DNA of 19,260 nt, from positions 1-19,260 of the forward strand of contig CAZWLH010000021.1 in the NCBI GenBank assembly GCA_964634675.1, given 5' to 3'. A program made the position numbers and the translations under genes. The stretch comes from UMGS172 sp964634675. Its GTDB lineage: Bacteria > Bacillota > Clostridia > Oscillospirales > Acutalibacteraceae. The notes under the pieces were generated by a model. The model ran no database searches, was not told the origin of the DNA, and saw only the letters and a list, made by a program, of their open reading frames with translations. Below are positions 1 to 7,283 of the stretch, piece by piece (the first letter of the stretch is position 1; the number at the start of each line of letters is the position of its first letter).

Positions 1-848
1 TCAAGTGTGGTCTGCACCGTATCAATCAAAGTGTTGGATGCTTCACCGTAATCATCTGAATCAACGATTGTGACAAGGACTGTACCACCAACGGTCAGTT
101 TCTTTTCCAGTGCTGCCATGTAAACCGCTGATAACCAAACCGCAACTTCTTCACTGACTGTACCAATCACTGAATTGTACCAACTGGTTACCGCTGCACT
201 TGGAATCATATCAGCCGGACGAATACCACCGTTCCAAATACGTGTGACTTTTACATCACCCACACCATTGATTTTCTTAACTGCTTCAATGTAGGCTGCA
301 CGATTTCCACCAAATGACTGTTCCTTGAATGAATCAAAGTAACGTTCCCTTAACACTTCCGTATCTTCTTCATCTTCACCCGGTATCAGGATTTCAGTCA
401 GGGTTGCGGTCTGTAAACCGTCAATGTATTCCATTGGAATCATCTGACCCAAGAACTGATTACCAATCACACCCGGTGTTTCACACACTACCTGATACGT
501 CCCCGGTGTAGTCATTTCAGTCACAACATAGTTCACATCACCAATGTTGAAACGTTGTCCGGTCACATCAATGGTTGCCGGAACAAACTCACCTTTCAGG
601 ATTGCATTGGTTGCTACTTCTGGGGTGATACCCCTGTCTTTGCAAAGTCTGATTAAAAATTCCCTTGCAGCGGTGTCACCGTATGAATTGGTGATAAGGG
701 TTTCAAGTTCAATGTATATGATTTGTAGTTCAATAGCGGTTGAACTGTGTGTGTCCCATATCAGGGAACTTTCCCTTTTATCCAGTTTATCAGATACCCG
801 GTCAAGCATACGTTTCAGAATCACATCATACGTTTCATTTTCATACAT
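1..848 (-). CDS. Baseplate J-like protein, XkdT type (partial)
   Basis: The open frame starts at the ATG at 848-846, which shares bases with the stop of the XkdS-like gene (TAATG overlap). It runs 282 codons off the left edge without a stop, so the C-terminus is missing. I translated it by hand. Residues 162-204 contain the block EVLRERYFDSFKEQSFGGN followed by an AYIEAVKKINGVGDV-like stretch, typical of the Baseplate_J family (phage Mu gp47, P2 gpJ, PBSX XkdT). In that family the protein forms the baseplate wedge that surrounds the hub and links it to the tail fibre apparatus. Position directly after the gp25/XkdS-like gene matches the usual order XkdS-XkdT. The family call is confident. The missing end prevents checking length or the C-terminal fibre-attachment domain. 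Confidence 0.9.
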   Translation of the reverse strand, partial: MYENETYDVILKRMLDRVSDKLDKRESSLIWDTHSSTAIELQIIYIELETLITNSYGDTAAREFLIRLCKDRGITPEVATNAILKGEFVPATIDVTGQRFNIGDVNYVVTEMTTPGTYQVVCETPGVIGNQFLGQMIPMEYIDGLQTATLTEILIPGEDEEDTEVLRERYFDSFKEQSFGGNRAAYIEAVKKINGVGDVKVTRIWNGGIRPADMIPSAAVTSWYNSVIGTVSEEVAVWLSAVYMAALEKKLTVGGTVLVTIVDSDDYGEASNTLIDTVQTTL

Positions 849-1252
849 TAAATATTCACCTCTTTCTCTGCTGCAAAATCACCAAAAATTGTATAAACGG
901 TAAAAGTGGTATGTACCACACCTTTGACACTGGTGTCATGTTCAAAGTCCGTCACCCTGACAATACGTGAATCAGTAAGCAATGCTTCTTCAATTCTGCG
1001 TTCAAGTTCAGGACATACATAAGTAACAGGCTGACCGTAAAGGTCAAGGGTTTCAATTCCATAATTCCAAGAATAAATGATGTACTGATACCGTTCAGTG
1101 CTTAAAATTCTGAAAACGGTTTGTTTCATTGCTTCCAGTGAATCACAAAAACCCCTGACTGAATTTCCGTTCAAGTCCATTTTGTAGTTTTTACTTGGTT
1201 GTTCCTCAATTTCAAAATCTTTATCAAGAAAACCAATGGTTGAAGGTATCAC
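848..1252 (-). CDS. Baseplate wedge protein, DUF2634/XkdS (gp25-like)
   Basis: 134 codons. The start is GTG at 1252, preceded by a GGGGTGATG Shine-Dalgarno-like stretch that covers the end of the XkdR-like gene. The residues around SLEAMKQTVFRILSTERYQY, then IIYSWNYGIE and PELERRIEEALL, fit the DUF2634 family (PBSX XkdS), structurally related to T4 gp25. In contractile tails gp25-like proteins sit in the baseplate wedge and help trigger sheath polymerisation or contraction. The stop overlaps the start of the Baseplate J gene, so the two are translationally coupled. Function is inferred from family and order. No catalytic role is expected: the lysozyme-like name of gp25 reflects fold similarity only. 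Confidence 0.87.
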   Translation of the reverse strand: MIPSTIGFLDKDFEIEEQPSKNYKMDLNGNSVRGFCDSLEAMKQTVFRILSTERYQYIIYSWNYGIETLDLYGQPVTYVCPELERRIEEALLTDSRIVRVTDFEHDTSVKGVVHTTFTVYTIFGDFAAEKEVNI

Positions 1253-1254
1253 GT

Positions 1255-1707
1255 TTACATCACCCCAATTCTGTCAATGACAACATATTTCTGACCTTCC
1301 TGTTGCCTGATTAAAATTACTTCATCACCAACTTCCAACTGATTGTGGATAGTGATTTCTTTCTGACCCACAACGTCATGTGTGTGCTTTGTATTTTGGG
1401 TCTTACTGGTGATGTTGACGTTATCACCTTCACTGTCTGACCCTTCAACCTTGTGAGTGTGTGTCTTTTCTTCTTTTTCAGTTTCCCACTGAACTGTGAC
1501 CATGGTTTTGTATTCCGTCACGTTCCGGGAAAGAATCAACTGTGCTTCCCCCAGTATCATTTTTTGTTCAACATTTATCTGCAACGGTGAAGCAGATACT
1601 ACCTGACCAAAGTACACAGTCACAGGTTTCCCCGCTTCAACCGCTTCCACGGCTGCACGTTTCATTGCTTTGACAAGCCCAACTGCATCAGGCAACGAAC
1701 TCACCAC
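1255..1707 (-). CDS. DUF2577/XkdR-like baseplate protein with two His-Thr-His motifs
   Basis: About 150 codons. The frame opens at GTG 1707, overlapping the last 20 bases of the XkdQ-like gene. A TTG at 1695 (residue 5) is better spaced from the GAGAGGTGGTGA ribosome-binding sequence and may be the true start. The N-terminus (LVKAMKRAAVEAVEAGKPV, then VYFGQVVSASPLQINVEQ) matches DUF2577 (PBSX XkdR). That family lies between the hub and wedge genes and is thought to contain a gp5-type OB fold. Residues 83-85 and 108-110 are both HTH. Similar His-x-His pairs bind a metal at the tip of several contractile spikes, so a tip role is possible but unproven here. It is encoded between hub (XkdQ-like) and wedge (XkdS-like) genes. 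Confidence 0.83.
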   Translation of the reverse strand: MVSSLPDAVGLVKAMKRAAVEAVEAGKPVTVYFGQVVSASPLQINVEQKMILGEAQLILSRNVTEYKTMVTVQWETEKEEKTHTHKVEGSDSEGDNVNITSKTQNTKHTHDVVGQKEITIHNQLEVGDEVILIRQQEGQKYVVIDRIGVM

Positions 1708-2668
1708 CTCTCAATGTTAGGTTCATCCAGTGTTCACCTTCCTTGTATGTGTGGGTGACTTTTTCCACAACCATGAAATTTTTCACCTTCATATCACCAA
1801 GGTCAAGATTAATGACTACCATTGAACCCGCCCTTACCCTGTTATCACCGATTGCGTTGGTAATTCTAAGGTTGCGGGTCTTTTTATTGTAAATGGACAA
1901 CAGTGCATCAGCCTTTGCCTGACCGTTTTCCCCTTTCTGCAAAGTATCAAAATACTGCAAGATACCCCAACGGTTGATGTTGGAAGAATCCTGTGCAATA
2001 TAAACTTCCCTGTAACCAGTATCTTCGTTGTCATAGGTCAGTTTGATTTTGTTGTATGTGTTGTCATCTATGGATGAAGTATAGTCAAAGTTTTCACCTG
2101 TTTCTTCATCAATCATCAGATATGCACCGGGAACACCGACATACATTGATGACAGTGCTTTCAAGGTCAACTTACCAAAGTCATCATATAACACGAACAT
2201 TTCCCCGGTATTTGTCAGGGTCAGGTCAAGGGCATTTTCAATCATTTCAAATAAGACAGTATTTTCTTCCACCCTTGAAGGTATTACATACCCGGTATTT
2301 TCCAGTGTCCCAATATTCAACTGAAAATCAGCAGCCAACATTGAAATAAACTGGGAAGCGGTCTTGTTTTCATAGACCTTGGTATCTTTATTTTTCAAAT
2401 ACCGCAACTGGTCATAGGCGGTGACCGTGATAATTTGGTCTTTTGTCCTCTGTTGCTTAAACACAAAACCAAAAAACACATTGTCACCGTCCACACGTAA
2501 CCTGACAGGACTTCCTTCCGAAAAATCAAGAATGTCATCCTTCAGGACTTTGAAAACCAGTTTTCCGGGGGTGCTTCTTCTTTCTGTTGACCATTCAATA
2601 CCTTCTTCCACTGCGGGTTGATATACTTTTGTTCCTGATTCGTTACCAATTAAAAGTTCAACATTCAT
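1688..2668 (-). CDS. XkdQ/YqbQ-like tail hub protein (gp27-like)
   Basis: 326 codons from ATG 2668, preceded by a very strong AAAGGGGGTGA Shine-Dalgarno six bases upstream. The sequence has the hub-family pattern: an N-terminal region with EWSTERRSTPGKLVFKVLKD, then GDNVFFGFVFKQQRTKDQ, YDQLRYLKNKDTKVYENKTA and a later YNKIKLTYDNEDTGYREVY. This agrees with PBSX XkdQ and the gp27/gpD-like hub proteins that cap the tail tube and seat the membrane-puncturing spike. It follows the LysM-containing XkdP-like gene by 15 bases and overlaps the XkdR-like gene by 20, as in PBSX-type operons. No peptidase or hydrolase domain is seen at the C-terminus. Length is close to that of known XkdQ proteins. Confidence 0.88.
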   Translation of the reverse strand: MNVELLIGNESGTKVYQPAVEEGIEWSTERRSTPGKLVFKVLKDDILDFSEGSPVRLRVDGDNVFFGFVFKQQRTKDQIITVTAYDQLRYLKNKDTKVYENKTASQFISMLAADFQLNIGTLENTGYVIPSRVEENTVLFEMIENALDLTLTNTGEMFVLYDDFGKLTLKALSSMYVGVPGAYLMIDEETGENFDYTSSIDDNTYNKIKLTYDNEDTGYREVYIAQDSSNINRWGILQYFDTLQKGENGQAKADALLSIYNKKTRNLRITNAIGDNRVRAGSMVVINLDLGDMKVKNFMVVEKVTHTYKEGEHWMNLTLRGGEFVA

Positions 2669-2683
2669 TGAATCACCCCCTTT

Positions 2684-3373
2684 CTATACTGCCGGAATCG
2701 TCAAAACCTGTCCCGGATAAATCAGGTTAGGGTTGCCACCAATCACCCCTTTGTTTGCATTGTAAATAACGGTATACTTTGAACCGTTGCCATAAAATTT
2801 CTTAGCAATGTTCCAAAGACAATCACCTTTTACTACTGTATAGCTTTGTGCTGCTGCCGGGGCGGGTGATGTAATTGCTGCCCTTTGTGGTTCAACACTT
2901 GCCTTTGGTTTACTTCCGGCAATCTTGACGTTGACTGTTTTTGTACCATAGTCCCGCCACTGTTTCAGTTTCACTTTGACTTTCAGGTCAAATCCCTGTT
3001 TCGCATCCTCTGTGATTTTATAATCTTCCAAGGTCACCTTGATATTGGTATTGAAGAACTTCTTACCATTTGGTGATTGTCTGCACACGATAAACTGAAA
3101 CGGTTTCTTGTCTGTTTTTAATTGTTCAAAATAGTTCAAAAAGTAATTTGCACCCTTGAACCCTGACGGATATACCGCATAAGGTTGTCTTACTTGCGGT
3201 ATATCACATTCAAACTCAACATCAGTCAACCCCGCTTTTTTCAGGATGTTAATTTCACCTTCATTGATAAGAGTCAACGTGTCATTTTTATTGTTTATCT
3301 TGATTGTGAGTTTGGAAGGGGTGACTGGTAACAAGCATTTGTCTAAATAAAAATCATAGCCAGTGTTTGCCAT
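2684..3373 (-). CDS. XkdP-like tail protein with C-terminal LysM domain
   Basis: 229 codons from ATG 3373, four bases after the tape measure stop. The first 150 residues (for example GYDFYLDKCLLPVTPSKLTI and IPQVRQPYAVYPSG) are typical of XkdP-type proteins, relatives of T4 gp53 and P2 gpX, which tie the hub to the tail tube. A low-complexity Ala/Pro linker at about residues 158-176 leads to one LysM domain at about 177-228, recognisable from SYTVVKGDCLWNIAKKFYG and a final PGQVLTIP. LysM binds peptidoglycan in many proteins. In phage baseplates it is a common attachment module and may not contact the cell wall. No cell-wall hydrolase domain is fused to it. Confidence 0.92.
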   Translation of the reverse strand: MANTGYDFYLDKCLLPVTPSKLTIKINNKNDTLTLINEGEINILKKAGLTDVEFECDIPQVRQPYAVYPSGFKGANYFLNYFEQLKTDKKPFQFIVCRQSPNGKKFFNTNIKVTLEDYKITEDAKQGFDLKVKVKLKQWRDYGTKTVNVKIAGSKPKASVEPQRAAITSPAPAAAQSYTVVKGDCLWNIAKKFYGNGSKYTVIYNANKGVIGGNPNLIYPGQVLTIPAV

Positions 3374-3377
3374 TTCA

Positions 3378-6056
3378 TTAGTCCCCCTTTCCGACTACAA
3401 TTTCAACTGCTTCATCAACTGCATCCGTCAAACCTGAAACAATACCGTCCAAGTCCATATCACCACTTACGGTGTTGTGGTTGGTCTGTTCAATGGTGAT
3501 TTCTGCGGTTGTGTATCTATTTACAGATTCCTGTTCAGCAAGGTCACGCATATACTTCAAATCTTCCTGTGTGATATCCATTGCATCTGAAATATTACTT
3601 GTGTCCCCTGAAATTCCTTCAAGATTGTCACTCATTCCGGCAAACTGTGCGGTATAGTCCTGTGCGTTTGGTATTTCTGTACTTCCAAAAATATCTGAAA
3701 AACTGAAATCATCTATTGCGGAAGAAATACCGTCACCAACTGCAACACCCGCATCCCATGCTTCACCGTATTCAAAACGGTCAACGTGCCATTCTTCACC
3801 GCTGACGGTTGTCATAATTTCTTCACCTTGACCAAAGGTTTCATCAACCCAACCACCAAGGTCATCCCGCCAACCTTGAACTGCACCCGCTAAGTTTGAA
3901 CCGAACAGGGCATCAATCGCACCCGCCAAAGTCTGCAACAGACCAAGGATGCAATCAACTAAATCAAAAAATAGGCGGGCAATCGCACCAACCGGGTCAG
4001 TGAATACGTTGCCAAAGAAATTCACAAATGCAGCTATGAAGTTCCATAGTACAACGAAAATGTCAATGACCATGTTAATCAGGGCAACGAAAATATTACC
4101 GATAAAGGCAACCGCAACTGACAACGCACCGACAATGAGACCAATGCCGGAATTTGCTGCACCTGTTGCTTCCGCTATCCAGTTACACAACATCACAATC
4201 ACTGCAATCAGGGCAATCACAAGCATGATTATCCAAACAATAGGACACGCATACAATGCACCGTTGTAACCCATTTGTGCAGCGGTTGCAGCCATTGTTG
4301 TACCTGATAAAGCTGCCATAATTCCAATCTTTGCAGACATTGCCACTGAATGAATCGCACTTGCTGCTGCTGATGCCAATTCCATACCTTTGACAATCGC
4401 AAGGTACGCACCGTACACCGCTAAAGCTGCAATGATACCGTAAAGTATAGGACTGATGATTGACCAATTATCCGCAACGAACTGACCACATGAAGCCATA
4501 AATTCAAAGACTTCCAGTGCCACGTTTGCCAATGTTGCAAGTGCTTCAATCGCACCATTCACAAAGGTTTGGAACACTTCACTGTTTGCAATGTCATTCA
4601 TTCTTTGCAGAACTGGTCTGAACGCAATCAAGGCGGTATTCTGCATTGACTGCCAAATCTGCCCCCAAGTCATAGGCATTTGTTCAAACTTTGCATTGAT
4701 TTCATCAGATGCAGAAAAGATTGCAGCCTTTACAACATCCGCTGAAAGTTCACCTTCTGATGCCATTTCCCGGATTGTACCAATCGGCACATCCAAGTAG
4801 TCAGCAATATTCTGAATCAGGTTCGGTGCTTGTTCAAAGATACTGTTCAATTCGTCACCACGTAACACACCTGAACCAAGTGCCTGTGATAACTGCAACA
4901 TAGCGTTGGATGCTTCTGACGTTGAAGCCCCGGCAATGGTCATTTGCTTTTGAACCAAATCAGCAAAGGCAACTACTTCTGCGGAACTGCTGAACGCATC
5001 CCCCGCATTGTTACCGAACCGGGCAACAACATCAGCCATATCAGAAAATGAACCACGTGCATCTTGTGCTGCTGCATATACCATGTTGACAAGTTCATCA
5101 GTGGTTTGCAGTCCGTCATTCATCATGTTCAATCGTGATGTGGTCTGTACCAGTTCATCAGACAGTTCCAGTGCTTCACCAATGGTCTGTAAACTCACAT
5201 AGGCAGCAACCGCACCCTTGATTGTATTTATCAAGTCATCAGCCTGTGAAACACCTTCATTGATTTCCTGATTAAATCTGCCCTGTTCATCAACATTGTC
5301 CCTGATGTACCGTTCTGTATATGAAACGGTTTGTGACAAACGCAAGTAAGCATCATTTGCAGTGGAAACATCCATACTTTCTATTGCATCATTCAATGCG
5401 TTTTGTTCTTCCACCGCCTGATTCAACTGGGAACGTAACTGTTCCAGTTCTGCGTTTGCGGTGTCCGTACCAAAGTTGATAGGATTGTTTTCAATCTGCG
5501 TGATTCTTGCCTGAACCGCTTGTATTCTCTGACCGATTGCATTTATATCCTGAATTGCACTGTCAGGTAACACGTCCATAGTGCTTGCAGTCTGTTCAAT
5601 TTGTGCCTGTGTTTGGTTCAAAGTGTTCAACATATTGTTTGCACTCTGAACTTCCTGTTGGAAACGTTCAACACTTGTACTTGTAAATACCTCTAAACCG
5701 TCAGTGTTCCATGTGACCGGGATTTCAACCGGGTCTGTGGGGGGTGAACGTGACTGTTCAGGTATGTACGGTGCAGAAACAGGTTCTTGCGTTGGTGTAC
5801 TTGGGTATGGGTCAGTGTTAAGGACTGGTTGATGTTGGTCAAGGTCTGCCATTGCAGCAACAAATTCATCCAGTGCAAGGGTTGCTTCATTGATTTCATC
5901 ACGCATACCTTCAAAAGCTGCTGCATCCACGTCATTGTTCATGGTCTGCTGCATATCTTGCATTGTACCCACTGCCATATTGACCGCATTGATGATACCG
6001 TAAATGACCCCGGTAAACTGGTCATTCAGTTCAATACCTGTTTGGATTCCTGACAC
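3378..6056 (-). CDS. Tail tape measure protein
   Basis: 892 codons from GTG 6056, preceded by GAAAGGTAGGTG eight bases upstream. It is the longest gene in the window and directly follows the frameshifted chaperone, the standard position. Residues 120-260 are rich in Gln, Asn, Glu and Ala in a coiled-coil-like pattern. Residues 295-480 match the tape-measure N-terminal domain (TIGR02675 type), with DELVQTTSRLNMMNDGLQTT, GSGVLRGDELNSIFEQAPNL and PMTWGQIWQSMQN. Residues of about 530-740 carry several long hydrophobic segments, as expected for a protein released into the host membrane during DNA ejection. The C-terminal part is acidic. The protein sets tail length. At 892 residues the tail is moderate in length. 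No peptidase or lytic domain is visible. Confidence 0.95.
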   Translation of the reverse strand: MSGIQTGIELNDQFTGVIYGIINAVNMAVGTMQDMQQTMNNDVDAAAFEGMRDEINEATLALDEFVAAMADLDQHQPVLNTDPYPSTPTQEPVSAPYIPEQSRSPPTDPVEIPVTWNTDGLEVFTSTSVERFQQEVQSANNMLNTLNQTQAQIEQTASTMDVLPDSAIQDINAIGQRIQAVQARITQIENNPINFGTDTANAELEQLRSQLNQAVEEQNALNDAIESMDVSTANDAYLRLSQTVSYTERYIRDNVDEQGRFNQEINEGVSQADDLINTIKGAVAAYVSLQTIGEALELSDELVQTTSRLNMMNDGLQTTDELVNMVYAAAQDARGSFSDMADVVARFGNNAGDAFSSSAEVVAFADLVQKQMTIAGASTSEASNAMLQLSQALGSGVLRGDELNSIFEQAPNLIQNIADYLDVPIGTIREMASEGELSADVVKAAIFSASDEINAKFEQMPMTWGQIWQSMQNTALIAFRPVLQRMNDIANSEVFQTFVNGAIEALATLANVALEVFEFMASCGQFVADNWSIISPILYGIIAALAVYGAYLAIVKGMELASAAASAIHSVAMSAKIGIMAALSGTTMAATAAQMGYNGALYACPIVWIIMLVIALIAVIVMLCNWIAEATGAANSGIGLIVGALSVAVAFIGNIFVALINMVIDIFVVLWNFIAAFVNFFGNVFTDPVGAIARLFFDLVDCILGLLQTLAGAIDALFGSNLAGAVQGWRDDLGGWVDETFGQGEEIMTTVSGEEWHVDRFEYGEAWDAGVAVGDGISSAIDDFSFSDIFGSTEIPNAQDYTAQFAGMSDNLEGISGDTSNISDAMDITQEDLKYMRDLAEQESVNRYTTAEITIEQTNHNTVSGDMDLDGIVSGLTDAVDEAVEIVVGKGD

Positions 6057-6074
6057 CGTTTTTCACCTACCTTT

Positions 6075-6697
6075 CTATTTTCCTTTTTTGCGGGCTTTTG
6101 CTTCCGCTTTTTTCTTTTCTTTCTTGTCATGCTCTGTCTTTATCCTGATAGCTGCACAAACAAATGCTTTTTCCTGTTCATCCATTTCAAGTAAGACAGA
6201 AGGTAAAATATGAAGTTTGTGAAGGGCATAGTAAGCAATGTTTGCTTCCCAATCCCCTTCTTCAATTAGTTTTTTGCTTCATCAACCTTTTCTTCAAAGG
6301 ACTTAGTGAAACCCTGATACTTCTGCATCCAAGCAGTAAGTTCCTGATATTCACCCGCATTGTCAACCATAGCAACAAGTAAATCTTCCGGGGTCATAAC
6401 ACCGTAAGAATCCTGTAATTCCTTATCATAAAGGTCAGGGTATACAGTGGATGCAACAATCATCTTCATAAGATACTGGGATGTGTTCAACTTAGGTCTG
6501 AACAAGTTAGGTTTACCAGTAACCTGAACTTCCATAGTACACGCATCACGTAATGCTTCATTTTCCTTTGTAGGAATCGGTCTGAACTCCCATTCAAGGG
6601 GCTTACCATTTTCATCTGTCAGGGTAGTTGTAGGTGCAAATTTTTCATTCTGTTTTGCTACCTTGTTTACTTTCATAAATCTGCTGAATTTACTCAT
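6075..6697 (-). CDS. Tail assembly chaperone, -1 frameshift extended form
   Basis: This is the fusion made when ribosomes slip -1 at the A_AAA_AAC site (6275-6269) at the very end of the XkdN-like frame. After slippage, decoding resumes at CTA (6269-6267) and runs 64 codons to TAG at 6077-6075, giving 207 residues. The extension, translated by hand, contains LIEEGDWEANIAYYALHKLH, EMDEQEKAFVCAAIRIK and a basic Lys/Ala/Glu tail. The MDEQEKAFV-A-I-I pattern is common in the second part of tail chaperones of Firmicutes phages. The extension has no start codon and no Shine-Dalgarno of its own, so frameshifting is its only obvious route to expression. By analogy with lambda gpG/gpGT, the long form bridges tape measure and tube subunits during assembly. 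Confidence 0.85.
6266..6697 (-). CDS. XkdN-like tail assembly chaperone, short (0-frame) form
   Basis: 143 codons from ATG 6697, with an AAAGGAG-type ribosome binding site upstream. It ends at TAA 6268-6266, immediately after the slippery heptamer. MSKFSRFMKVNKVAKQNEKF, then PLEWEFRPIPTKENEALRDA and KMIVASTVYPDLYDKELQDS, are typical of PBSX XkdN and related phage tail assembly chaperones. It lies between the tube gene and the tape measure gene, the fixed position for the gpG-type chaperone. The short form should be the abundant product, coating the tape measure and absent from the mature virion. A terminator-like hairpin upstream (6733-6775) may set its level relative to tube and sheath. Confidence 0.9.
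   Translation of the reverse strand: MSKFSRFMKVNKVAKQNEKFAPTTTLTDENGKPLEWEFRPIPTKENEALRDACTMEVQVTGKPNLFRPKLNTSQYLMKMIVASTVYPDLYDKELQDSYGVMTPEDLLVAMVDNAGEYQELTAWMQKYQGFTKSFEEKVDEAKN
6269..6275 (-). promoter_or_regulatory. Programmed -1 ribosomal frameshift site (A_AAA_AAC)
   Basis: On the minus strand the sequence reads GCA AAA AAC TAA in the zero frame, giving the classic X_XXY_YYZ heptamer A_AAA_AAC one codon before the stop. The -1 frame is open for 64 more codons and its product is family-typical. An AAGG sequence about ten bases upstream could act as a Shine-Dalgarno-like stimulator, as in dnaX. A 6-bp hairpin (AAGCAA/TTGCTT, 6233-6247) starts about 21 bases downstream, which is farther than usual for a stimulator, so its role is doubtful. 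Confidence 0.85.
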
Positions 6698-6732
6698 TTT
6701 CTTTTACTCCTTTTCTGTTTATCATTGAATAG

Positions 6733-6775
6733 AAAAAACCCCTTATATGACCTCATATAAAGGTCACACAAGGGG
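6733..6775 (-). terminator. Intrinsic terminator between tail tube and chaperone genes
   Basis: Reading the minus strand, CCCCTT (6775-6770) pairs with AAGGGG (6744-6739). Inside this is a second stem, TGACC (6766-6762) with GGTCA (6752-6748), closing a 9-base loop. Six T residues follow (6738-6733). The hairpin starts eight bases after the tube stop codon. A terminator here would reduce transcription of the chaperone and tape measure relative to the abundant tube and sheath proteins. Some readthrough is needed because no promoter is evident before 6697. Confidence 0.8.
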
Positions 6776-6782
6776 CTTATAT

Positions 6783-7265
6783 TTAGTTGGTAAGGAAACC
6801 AGTAAGGTTTGCAAACGATTCCGGCATGGAGAAGTCCTCAAATGTTCCTTCAATTTCTTCATCCAAGTATTCACCGTCTGCATCAAACTTAGCAAGCACA
6901 CCACCGTCAGTGTTGCAATCATAGAAAATGATTGTCTGTCTGCCCGCTGCACTGGTAGGGTCATCATTGGTAATCTGCATTTCAAAATAGGTATCTTCAC
7001 CAGTGTTCTTGTAGTCAAGTAATGCCTGACGAAGAACAGACTGGTTATAATGTGCAGTACCGCTGAAAGTACCTTCCATACCTACCGACTTATGACCAAC
7101 CATGATTGCACCAAGGCGGGGAACAGATGCCTTTGTCTTGTCAACCTTGGCTTCCATATCAATCATCTGCATGAAGTTGTATCTGCGTGTTCCAATGGTA
7201 ATGAAACATTCAGCCAACTTTGCAGCAATCGTGTCACGTGCTTTCATTGTAACATTGTTCTGCAT
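6783..7265 (-). CDS. Contractile tail tube protein, XkdM-like
   Basis: 160 codons from ATG 7265, with AAGGCGGTGA spaced seven bases upstream. The motifs LAECFITIGTRRYNFMQMID, KASVPRLGAIMVGHKSVG and a C-terminal GEYLDEEIEGTFEDFSMPES match the XkdM tail tube family (PBSX and Clostridioides myophages). This protein polymerises into the inner tube of the contractile tail, through which DNA passes. It sits immediately after the sheath gene (18-base gap). The gene is followed by a terminator, fitting a high-copy structural product. Length is normal for the family. Confidence 0.93.
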   Translation of the reverse strand: MQNNVTMKARDTIAAKLAECFITIGTRRYNFMQMIDMEAKVDKTKASVPRLGAIMVGHKSVGMEGTFSGTAHYNQSVLRQALLDYKNTGEDTYFEMQITNDDPTSAAGRQTIIFYDCNTDGGVLAKFDADGEYLDEEIEGTFEDFSMPESFANLTGFLTN

Positions 7266-7283
7266 TATCTTTCACCGCCTTCC

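Noticed and set aside
544..970. Plus-strand open frames of 119 and 76 codons
   Set aside because: They lie antisense to the Baseplate J and XkdS-like genes, have no ribosome binding site and no family-like features; they are shadows of the minus-strand coding bias.
6233..6247. AAGCAA/TTGCTT hairpin as the frameshift stimulator
   Set aside because: It begins about 21 bases after the slippery site, farther than the usual 5-9 bases, and is short, so I do not claim it as a stimulator.
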